Origin: Hypericum androsaemum
Taxonomy: Eukaryota > Streptophyta > Magnoliopsida > Malpighiales > Hypericaceae
Length of the DNA stretch: 64,000 nucleotides
Direction: 5' to 3'
Assembly: GCA_963995505.1 (NCBI GenBank)
Contig: OZ023187.1
Coordinates: 4,905,501 to 4,969,500, forward strand
Shown here: one piece after another, positions 55,410-64,000 of the stretch
Layout of the letters: every line of letters begins with the position of its first letter
How positions within the stretch are numbered: position 1 is the first letter of the stretch
Position numbers and translations under genes: made by a program
The notes under the pieces: generated by a model
What the model saw: only the letters and a program-made list of their open reading frames with translations
Database searches by the model: none
Told to the model about the DNA's origin: nothing

Positions 55410-57397
55410 CTATTTACACTGATTTTGTTTGAGCTTCGCCAACATGGCTACCCTTGCTATGAGGCCTTTTAGTCTCTCCGCTCCTGGTCCCGGCTTGATA
55501 TTATCTGGGTTCCCAACCTTGGAACATTTTGGGCGCCCGGAGCACCATCCACCAGGAATGAAGCTTCCGTTCTTCCTTCCAAGCAAATCTTTGTCAATCT
55601 TGTCCAAGGCAGGGTCATCCGTTCTGAATTTCCGAGCAAATGCTGCACCGCTAGCAATCATCTTCTCTGTGTCGTTCAAGGTAAGGGTGTGTGGATGCTG
55701 CTTCGGTGGGGTGTCCCAGGATATATAGTGCAAATCATGATTAACAGCTGTCTGAGCAAACTCCGGCACATTACATATCACCGTGTGGAAATAACCCTCT
55801 GGAGACGACAAAAAGTTTGAGTAATACATAAGCAGTGTCCTTGGTAGATTATCCCAACCCCAAATCATATATTCTACAAACGAGCGTGTCAGGACCATCC
55901 AAGCCGAACCTGCAACACGAGTATGCTAAATCAGTACTGTTTCTTGGTTAAGTACTCCAGATTTTCAACATACTAAACCATTTGATGCAGGAAAGTTCTC
56001 GACAATATGTAAACTTAAACACTTCAGTTTCTCAAAGTAAAAAATCCATAGCAGAACACTGTTTCTCTATGCATTATAAGAAATGTTTTCGATTCAGTAA
56101 AATTATGACACTTGGCAAGCCAAACATAGAAAGCATTGATATTTTCAGTTACACGGATTATAGTAATCTAACTGACATCCTGCTACAACACTATTTGCAT
56201 ATCAAAGGCCAAAAACCAGTTAGGATGTTTTGGAATTATTGCAACAGAAAGACACAAGTGACCAAATGTCAACTGAAAGAAAAAAAGACCGACATGATAA
56301 CAGGAAGACAAGAAAAAATAAGGATTCCCGACAATACGTAAGAAATGATGCCTCAACAGTACTATCACCAGAAAACATTCTGCAGATGAACGAGATTGAC
56401 AACAAGCATCTACCAAAGATCCATAGATCTGCATCATCAACACTTACCGGTGAACAATTTAAAAGCTGTTGGCAGAGGTCTGCGTGGGGTTGCCCAGTAA
56501 ATGTCGCCTTTGGTCGTTGAATAGAGTCCAGGGTCAATAATCAAAGGCATTGCCCGTTTATCCCTTAAGAATAACCAAATCATATAAGTTGTTTATTTGG
56601 TAACAACTGGAGTTGCAGATTTGAGGATGAGGTAAAAGGAAAATAGACAAAAAGAGAGAGGCTTATCTTACTCTTTCCAACCCAATTGACTTGTATGCTC
56701 AATGAAGTTCAAATTTCGGTTTATGTTCGAAAATGTGTCCAGAAGATCTACAAGACAGGTTAAGTAATAATCAAAAAGTAATCTTCAAATAAACACACTA
56801 GAATCTCAATGTCAAAAACATGAACTAACCATCTTGAGTGACAAGAGGATAATCAGAAGCACTGAGGTTGATAAACCAATCCCATTCTTTACTCCTCTTG
56901 AGAAGAATTGCACAAGCATGAAGTGTATTGGAAACCATGGTAGGCCCTCTATAGGTAACCATATTGGCCTTGATGATCATATGAACATTGCCAACCTTGG
57001 AGAAAAGCTTATGCTTCTCAACTCGAGAAGCAAGCTCTAATCTCTCATCGGCCGGGGACTCGAGGTCTAAGTGAACAACATACTGGTTGCGCGGATGGTA
57101 AAGTGCGTGAAGAGTCCTCCAAAGCTTTTCAAGATCGCCTTTGGACCCTGAAATCAAGTACGCAAACCGCGGTATTTGAGGACCAGCCGGAGGAGGAGGG
57201 GCTAACGAAACCTTCAACTCAGCAAAACCTTGGCTTGTTTGATTGGCGCGGGACGGGAAGATCTTGAAGATTTGGTTGATGGTGTGTAATGAAGAGATGA
57301 GGCCCACGTTGAAGGAAGTTGCTAAAAGGAACACACAGACGAGGGAGCTTATGACAAGAGGAAAAACCCATTTCTTTTCCATGTTCAGGGTCCCCAT
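55410..57397 (-). CDS. GT14 beta-glucuronosyltransferase, GlcAT14-like
   Basis: Four coding exons on the minus strand: 57397-56830, 56747-56672, 56563-56448 and 55909-55410, with GT-AG introns, giving 419 aa. A second start, MEKKW, lies five codons inside and matches the usual family start. It is a type II Golgi protein with a membrane anchor at about residues 11-32 (VFPLVISSLVCVFLLATSF). The GT14 (Branch) domain contains RFAYLISGSKGD, YVVHLDLESP, DWFINLSASDYPLVTQDD, HTSQLGWKE, FKLFTGSAWM, WGWDNLPRTLLMYY and GGWCSGRPKCS. Characterised members add glucuronic acid to the galactan chains of arabinogalactan proteins. It is convergent with the SPA gene. A leader intron is likely (see 57545-58199). 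Confidence 0.93.
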
Positions 57398-57544
57398 TGC
57401 AGGGCCTTATCATGAGTTCCACTGAGTTATTCCCAACACCTTGAGGCTTAACAGCTTAATGAACCAGCATCATAAACAAAAACACTATTATCTTCTGCTT
57501 TGCCAAACCAGAATTCCAAAGTTTAAACTCCAACAACAGCACCT

Positions 57545-58199
57545 GAACCAACAAACAATATATCAGAATCACAGTGGGAATAATAATTTAATCTAATAGG
57601 AAAGCAAACACGTCATCATTCCATTACTGGTTTCTACATTAAAAAATGAGAAAAGGGCTACCAACCAATTGCAGAGGCACACAGAGGGAGAGATGGAGAG
57701 TTAAAATATTGCCATCCTACGAGACAGGATATGCATCAAAAAATTGACAAAGAACCTGCAAATAAAACCCAATTTTACGAATTTATATTTAAGTCTTACG
57801 AATGTAACTTGTAACTATTGCCCGACAAAGAAATAAGTGGGAAAGAAAGAAATTTACCAAAACTATGCATCTCAACCCAAAATCCAAACACCCCATAAAA
57901 ATTGGATCTTTACAAATTAAAGACATGGATTTTCCTTAAACATCAGAAAGCAGAATCACCCAAAAAGAACCCAAATCTGGGAACTGAACAATTCCAACCA
58001 CGAAGATCACAAAAGCAGAGAAAAAAAGACAGATTTCTTCTGGACACTAAGCGAGGTCTTAAGCTCAAACAAATGAGAAAAAAAAAGGTTCATAAGAAGA
58101 CAAAGAAATGGGAACCCAGAAAGAGTTAAAGCGTCTAAAACACGTTGGTCATGAAAGGAAAAAAACGATCTTTAACCTAAATTAACAAGAGAAATCACC
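57545..58199 (-). other. probable leader intron of the GT14 gene
   Basis: On the minus strand TTTTCAG|GTGATTT at 58199 could be a donor and GGTTCAG|GTGCTG at about 57545 an acceptor. The intervening DNA is AT-rich without genes, and related plant genes often have such introns. This is inference only. Confidence 0.4.
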
Positions 58200-58449
58200 T
58201 GAAAATTTTGGGTTCTTTTTGGATTTTCTCACAGGGAAATGGGCCCTCCTCTTTCTCCTAGACAGTTTCTTCCGTTATTAATTTCAAGTTAAATTGTTGG
58301 TTTTTTTTTCTTTCTAATTTCTCCTTTAGGCCGCGAAATTAAATGTTGGGAAAATCAGATTTGGGATTGGAGATGAAACAAAAGAAACAGAACAGAACAG
58401 AGAAGAAAAAAAAGGGATTATAAGAGATTTGAGACCTTTTGATTTTGAG

Positions 58450-58451
<2 letters not shown>

Positions 58452-58489
<38 letters not shown>
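58452..58489 (-). repeat. GA microsatellite near the GT14 transcription start
   Basis: (GA)n on the plus strand, CT on the transcribed sense, about 1 kb upstream of the ATG. It probably lies in the leader or core promoter. Confidence 0.85.
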
Positions 58490-58490
<1 letters not shown>

Positions 58491-58559
58491 TTTGTTAAAG
58501 AAAATGGAAAGGATCTTTGTCTTTCCGTGTGCTCTCCTCAGAGGATTTGGGAGCTTCCG

Positions 58560-59210
58560 TTACTAAAAATGTCTTTGTAGTTGTATTGACCGTCGTCTGC
58601 GACTTGCGCAAATTTACTATTTTTTAAATTGCGCATGATCAAGGAAAAAGGCCAATTCCAAGATCTCCAACTCTCCATATATTGACACATGTTTTTCTCG
58701 GGTAAATATTAAATAATTATTGAACTAGTTTTATCAATTTACATGATTTTATACATCTCAGACACATCAATTAATGTTCAAATTGTTCTTTTAAGCAAGG
58801 TTTTAAAAAAAATGTGTTTTGCTTTTGACCCTAAATCTAGATGGTAGTTCAAACGGTATTCAATGGTGTCGATTATCTATTCAATTTTGTTGGACCTACT
58901 GATTTATCTGGTAATAATATATATTTTAAAAATAATTCAGTCTGACTGGTCGAATATGGTGAACCATGAAAGGAGAAGAATCACGGGTGGTCTTTAGAAC
59001 ATTGTTTTTAAGGTCTCATTCATGTGAAAAGGAATAAATATATTAGAATTGGATTATATAATGAAAGTTGAAATATTACCAAAAAATAAAATTCAAACTG
59101 GATATGGTTACAAAAATTATAAAATTTATCTATTAAATTTTAATTGTGATTGTCTAAAAGTGAACAAAAATCTTAGCTAATGTATAATATTTTTTACCTT
59201 ACTGATCTTT
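58560..59210. other. AT-rich intergenic
   Basis: Promoter side of the GT14 gene, then AT-rich DNA without supportable features. Confidence 0.4.
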
Positions 59211-59490
59211 AACGTCAAGACAAGTTTCAACCTTGTCGATGTGCTCTTTTCCTCCTACGGGTTTTTCTCACAGGGTTTTACTGAAGCTAGCGGTCGCAAT
59301 CTCGAAAGAGGAGATCCCGCGCCATATAAGAGGAGGAGTAGCCATCACGATGATGTACTAATAGGACCTTTATATTGGAGGCTGAATTATGAATAAGAAG
59401 GTTGTTTAGGATGTGATTGTAGTTTATTTCGTATTTATATATCGAGGCTTTCCAGTCCGTTTCTAAAAACAAACTCAAAAGGCCCGGCTA
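59211..59490 (+). repeat. LINE 3' tail, second copy
   Basis: Matches 41035-41225: TTTTCTCACAGGGTTTTACTG, GGTCGCAATCTCGAAAGAGGAG, GAGGAGTAGCCATCACGATGA, then TTGGAGGCTGAATTATG and a longer 3' end. No coding part is left. Confidence 0.6.
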
Positions 59491-59614
59491 GTAAATTGAA
59501 TTTCGGTTAGTATGCAGTTGGGTGTAGCTAAAGATAAAATGAGTGCGGTTTTACTTAAATTATGTAAATTTTTGAAGTAGACACAATTTTTATTTTAAGC
59601 ATTCTTATTTAATT

Positions 59615-60854
59615 GGGAAAAGTCCACTTAAGTACCCTATGGTATCACCGATTATCACTTGAGCACCCTGTGGTTTCAAATCGATAGAACCGGTCTGACT
59701 TTTTCCAATTTTTATCACTTAGATCCACTCAAGTCCGGTTCGGGGTTTTTTTGCAAAACGCGTCATTTTGACGCTTATGTGGACTGCCACGTCGTAGTGA
59801 CCCGGATTAGTCATTGCTGACATGACGATGGATAAATTATCAAATTAGTACCAAATTAATTTATTATTTTTCAAAAAAATCCTTATCCTCCCATCTCTCT
59901 TTCTCTCTCTTCTTCCGACGGCTACATTGGCGGTTGCGAACCTTGGCAAACAGTTGGCGACGACGCCCCGACAGCGTCCACGTCATCACCGCCATCCTCC
60001 GTCGAGCAGGTGGCGCTCACCGTCCCCGCCACGGATGACTCCTCCCTCCCGGCACTAACACTCTGCACGTGGGTGCTGGGGCCGCTCACGTGCGCGGTGC
60101 TCTCCTTCCTGAACCAGTTCTTCTACTACAGGACCGAGCCGCTGACCCTCTCAGCGGTGGCGGCGCAGGTGGCGGCGCTGCCATTAGGGAGGCTAATGGC
60201 GGCGACGTGGCCAGGGCGAGGGGAGTTCAACGTGAAGGAGCACGTGCTAATAACGATATTCGTGAACGCGGGGGCGGGGAACGTGTACGCGATCCACGTG
60301 GTGAGCGCGGTGAAGCTGTTCTACAAGAGGGAGATGGGGTTCGGGGTGGCTCTCGCAGTGGCGCTCACGACCTAGGTGCTCGGGTTCGGCTGGGCCAGAA
60401 TCTTCCGGCAGTACCTCTGTCCTCGCCCATTAGCTTGGTTCCGGCCTCCAAGGACTCGGCATTGGCACCGTGGGGCTCGACTGGGCCATCATATCGTCCT
60501 ACCTCGGGAGTCCACTGGCTAGTCCTTGGTTCGCAACCGCCAATGTAGCCGTCGGAAGAAGAGAGAGAAGGAGAGATGGGAGGATAAGGATTTTTTTGAA
60601 AAATAATAAAATAATTTGGTACTAATTTGATAATTTACCCATCGCCATGTCAGCAATGACTAATCCGGGTCACTACGACGTGGCAGTCCACATAAGCGTC
60701 AAAACGACGCGTTTTGCAAAAAAATCCCGAACCGGACTTGAGGGACCTAAGTGATAAAAATTGGAAAAAGTCGGACCGGTTCTATCGATTTGAAACCACA
60801 GGGTACTCAAGCGATAATCGGTGATACCACAGGGTACTTAAGTGGACTTTTCCC
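59615..60854. mobile_element. Pack-MULE carrying an OPT transporter fragment
   Basis: Arms 59615-59942 and 60528-60854 are inverted copies of 327-328 bp, roughly 96 percent identical, starting GGGAAAAGTCCACTT. Perfect 9-bp target duplications TATTTAATT flank it (59606-59614 and 60855-60863), as expected for Mutator-like elements. It has no transposase. The GC-rich interior is a captured gene fragment. The inner 25-30 bp of both arms are themselves OPT coding sequence. Confidence 0.93.
59985..60549 (+). pseudogene. captured oligopeptide transporter (OPT family) fragment
   Basis: The reading VALTVPATDDSSLPALTLCTW, then LSFLNQFFYYRTEPLT, FNVKEHVLITIF and NAGAGNVYAIHVVSAVKLFY is the N-terminal part of a plant OPT peptide transporter (first membrane segments). 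A stop replaces a glutamine codon at 60373-60375. Past FRQYL the sequence jumps to the much later segment GLDW then [18 protein letters not shown], so the central region is missing. GC content is far above the surroundings. It has no start, is broken and not functional as a transporter. Confidence 0.88.
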
Positions 60855-60864
60855 TATTTAATTA

Positions 60865-61203
60865 GGAATATTACTATCTTTTGATATATATTTTTAAAAT
60901 GTATTTATTTTATCATAACGCTCATTATGAATCGTTTTGTTTTTTATATTATTTAATATCTGAATATTTAACTATTTAAAATTTGAGTCAGTTAGTTATT
61001 TTTTTAATCGATCGACAAAAAACTCTCTAATCTTCACTCGTGTACATTGGGACAAAACTACCGAAAAATTTTGTGAAACTAAACATTGATCGAGTTTCAA
61101 TCGGCAATCATGTGCGGTATATTCTGCATGAAATAAATTGCTCTTCCCACCTCTTCCCCGAATATCATCACTTAACAAATTACACATTGTTTAATTTTAA
61201 ATT

Positions 61204-61205
<2 letters not shown>
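60865..61205. other. AT-rich intergenic
   Basis: Nothing supportable. Confidence 0.4.
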
Positions 61206-61238
<33 letters not shown>

Positions 61239-61243
61239 ATATA
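61206..61243 (+). repeat. TA microsatellite
   Basis: A (TA)n run with two GTATG interruptions. Confidence 0.9.
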
Positions 61244-62149
61244 GTCGACGGCGGTCTGGACTGGACCAAAAAGTGCCAGGGTTAATGACTTTTTGGCAAG
61301 TATTAATATATTTTTGGTGGAAAAAAGTATCAATTTAATTTTAATACAAGTGGCCATTTTCGGATTTGTTGGAACTAATCTATCTCAATTAGCTTAAAGA
61401 TGACAATTCAACATCAGTTAGTTGCAAATTTACAATCACGAGCTATTTTTATTTTATACGGAACGCTCTTCCAAAAAAAAATCTAACCATTATATTCTTT
61501 CAGATAAATAATTAAACCATGATTCACAATTGGGAAAGATATTTCTCGCTAAATTACCTATTTTTCTTGCGGTCTATATACAGACGGGGGCATTTCATAA
61601 TTATAGCAGTACCTCATGTTTTAAAGAAAACACCTCATAACATATCACTAATGGGACAATATTTCAAGCTAAGTTCAACGAAAAGATATTAATATTAAAT
61701 ATTTGTCAAAAAAATTTAGTGAATTCCTATCCAAAATGGAGGAATGTCTGACGCTATTTAACTGTTACATTAATGTTTTTAACATTTATAAGATTTGAAC
61801 TCAATATTTTATTAAATAAATTCAAAATTTTTACCACGTAAATTAATTTTTATTAATTAGAACGGTGCGACTCGGGTATTTTTAAAATATTTACTAATAA
61901 AATTGGAAACTGTTTTTGTAATTCTTTAAGTTGTCATGTCATCTTCCAAGAGCATGCAAAAAGTTGCGATGGCAGGACATGATGTCTCACAAGATGCCGA
62001 GGCATGCCCGGAGCTTACCTTGTTCATTGTGTTTTTAATCACAAAGTAGCCAAATGAGAAACTATGATATTGTTGCGATAAAATATCATAGGGTAGTTAA
62101 GTACAATTTTCCCATTTTTTTATAAATAAATTATTATTTTAAAAACTGT
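61244..62149. other. AT-rich intergenic with a worn element end
   Basis: Bases 62073-62115, inverted, read GGGAAAATTGTACTTAACTACCC, a diverged terminus of the GGGAAAAGTCC family. No left end was located. No gene. Confidence 0.4.
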
Positions 62150-63200
62150 TTGTTGGGACTTCAAAATAATATCGGATGAGAGCCGGCATTTGGTTGTGGG
62201 CTTGTCCTTCTCGCCCGTCCGGCTGGGCGAATGCCCGCATCGCACTTGGACCCGAGAACGCCCGCACTTGGGCTGCCGAACGCCCACTTGGGCTGGCGAC
62301 GCCTGTGTTGGAGGACGCCGGGCATGAGAACGCCCGCATTGGGCTGGGATGGGGAAAGCCCGCGCTTGGTAAGCGCCCACTCGAGAGAATGCTCGCATTG
62401 GGCTGGGCTTGGGGACGATCGTGCTTCACGAGCGCCTACTTGGACATGAGAACGCCCGCGTCCGGGCTGAGTTGGGCGAACGCCCTTGCTGGGCCGAGAA
62501 CGCCCACACTAGGCCGAGAACGCTCACGTCTGGGTTGGCGAACGCCCACGATGAACAACGACGAGCCTAAGAATGCCGGGTTGGAGGATGTTGGGCTTGA
62601 GAACGTTGGCCGAGTTCACGATTTTGGGTCGTTCGTTCGGCAGAGACGTTCGAGAAGAATGTTCGAGAAGGGCGGCTTATATTTTCCTAAGTTGAGCTGG
62701 GATCCCTGAGATTCGGGCAAGATTTGGTATGATCTTAACGGGTCGCGGTTGTTTGGGCGTCACGATGAGGACATTCCTATTTTGAGATGGGATCTGTTCG
62801 TTTAAGGAAGGCAGCTTGTGTTTTTCTATACTGAGCCGAGAGGATCTCTTTACATTAGGAACAAATAACTTGAAGCGGATCTCTCGGGATTGGGACTTGA
62901 AGCCGAAGGTCTTGAAGGCGGCTTATGATTTCTTATTCTGAACGTAAGGGGCTAGATCAAGGCGTTCTATATAAGGAGGGCTCGGGCAAGGAAGACGGCA
63001 TCACCAACACAACAAACAAATACAACTATCTTCCTCCTCTCTATCTTTCTCCTAGCTTAGAGTTAGTTCGTAGATCTTTTCCCCCTCTGCTAAGCCGACC
63101 TTGGGACGACCACTCCGGACCGTCTCGAATTTTCTTAGTATTCTTGTACTCTTTTACCCGCAATACTGTTACACGCTGATTGTCATAAATATCGAAATAG
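62150..63200 (+). repeat. LTR-like sequence with GAACGCCC minisatellite
   Basis: It opens TGTTGGGACTTC, then has degenerate units of about 30 bp with GAACGCCC and GGGCTGGG (62200-62560). A block shared with 16140-16255 follows, then TCTATATAAGGAGGGC at 62967 as a TATA box, and a CT-rich transcribed part to about 63180. This order (array, TATA, leader) suggests a solo Gypsy-type LTR. Exact ends and target duplication were not found. Confidence 0.55.
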
Positions 63201-63560
63201 TTACATGAGTTTTGTAACAAGAATTCGGCAAACTTTTCTCTAATTCACTTTAAATACAAAACAGTGTCTTGATTTAATTTTTCTTTTGTGCTTAAAACTT
63301 TTTTTTTATGATTCTAATGATTAACTTATTAATAAGATATTTAAATTTCAAAAAAAGTCATTCATGTAAATGAAATGGGGTGTAGTTAATAAAGATCTCA
63401 CAATTATTTTTTATCCTATCAAATAGTGCCCGAGTTTCTATGAATCCAAATACCTCATAAAACTGTACCAAAAAGCAGAAGACTTCATCGCGATGATAAT
63501 AGAGTCAAATCAACATAATTTATCGTATGAGTGTTTCCCTCTCTCCAAGTGAGAGCGTTT
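63201..63560. other. AT-rich intergenic
   Basis: Nothing supportable; probably promoter of a gene starting near the right edge. Confidence 0.35.
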
Positions 63561-64000
63561 CCCTCTCTCCTCGTGAGAGCTTTTGTTTAGGATTTTATAC
63601 CCACTTTATCCACGCCCGCCGGCCGCCCACCCAACCACCACCACCACCACCACCTCCACCACCACCACCTTCTTTTGGGTCCGTCTCCGCCGTCGTTTCA
63701 TTTTTTCTCCATCTCCGTCTCGCCTTGTTCAGATCGTCTCCGATCTACATCGCTTCATCTCTCCGGGTTCAGATCCGTCCCTGTCATTGTTTCTGTCGCC
63801 TCCGTTCTCTGGTTTCCTTTTGTTTGCCTCAGCCTTCCGTTACCGTCGCTCATCAACCGCCTCTCTGCCACTCACCTCAGATCGGAGCCGCTCTACACAT
63901 TGAACTCCGCCTCTCAGATCTCGCCGTCTCAACCACCTGCCTCTCCGCTCCTCCATCACCGTCTTTGCTTCCATCCCCATCGCCCTTGGTTTCAGTCCTT
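63561..64000 (+). other. probable leader of a gene running off the right edge
   Basis: An abrupt change to CT-rich and CCA-repeat DNA (CCACCACCACC at 63638-63670) with tctccg-rich composition resembles a plant 5' leader or first exon. The open plus frame 63583-63903 is serine-rich and low in complexity, without a domain. It may be untranslated. Confidence 0.35.

Noticed and set aside
60069..60548. 159-codon arginine- and glycine-rich frame overlapping the OPT fragment
   Set aside because: It is the shifted frame of GC-rich OPT coding sequence; the OPT reading has clear family motifs.
61206..61243. TA run considered as a regulatory or replication element
   Set aside because: It is a simple dinucleotide microsatellite in intergenic DNA without further signals.
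62120..62709. Open frames rich in alanine, arginine and proline
   Set aside because: They lie in the GAACGCCC array of an LTR-like sequence and run on both strands with the array period.
1..64000. tRNA, rRNA or CRISPR features
   Set aside because: No tRNA cloverleaf, rRNA segment or spaced direct-repeat array was recognised. The tRNA-Met-like words are primer-binding sites of LTR elements. The genome is eukaryotic, so CRISPR is not expected.

Overview
This is plant nuclear DNA, most likely from a woody eudicot. The two intron-containing housekeeping genes have eudicot-like structure (an SPA light-signalling gene and a GT14 glucuronosyltransferase). The intergenic DNA is AT-rich and full of copia LTR elements, LINE debris and Mutator-like elements. 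I cannot name the species from sequence alone.

Bases 1 to about 44,200 hold a cluster of intronless leucine-rich-repeat receptor-like proteins (RLPs) of the Cf-9/RLP type. Only two copies are open: RLP-C (17153-19843, minus, 896 aa) and RLP-F (41253-44126, minus, 957 aa). RLP-A (1877-4848) and RLP-E (34703-37607) are near-complete but frameshifted. RLP-B (7260-12152, plus) is a pseudogene whose signal-peptide codons are split by a young copia insertion. RLP-D (31661-32575) is heavily deleted and joined to a fragment of another gene. Two scraps lie at 13440-13882 and 29668-29786. The copies share short TATA promoters, an upstream block and a 3' flank, so whole modules were duplicated, partly in inverted orientation. 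A hypothetical gene (496-1278, minus), with a C-terminal part resembling a PAH domain, was duplicated along with them (fragment at about 32580-33260).

Between the RLPs lie a non-autonomous copia element with intact LTRs and target-site duplication (7273-9227), a mosaic copia element (25461-29661) whose ends come from different families, a TRIM-like element, hAT-like and Mutator-like foldback elements, a dispersed repeat present three times, and several degenerate minisatellites.

From about 46,000 the DNA is quieter. There are two elements with the same terminal motif GGGAAAAGTCCACTT and perfect 9-bp target duplications. One (46086-46806) encloses a 300-bp CCT-rich tract, and the other (59615-60854) is a Pack-MULE carrying a piece of an oligopeptide-transporter (OPT) gene. 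Between them are SPA3/4-like (49122-53974, plus, seven coding exons, one GC-AG intron) and the GT14 gene (55410-57397, minus, four coding exons). The right end holds an LTR-like sequence (62150-63200) and probably the leader of a further plus-strand gene.

The RLPs are expected to act at the plasma membrane as kinase-less immune receptors. The SPA protein acts in the nucleus with COP1, and the GT14 enzyme acts in the Golgi on arabinogalactan proteins. They are neighbours, not one pathway.
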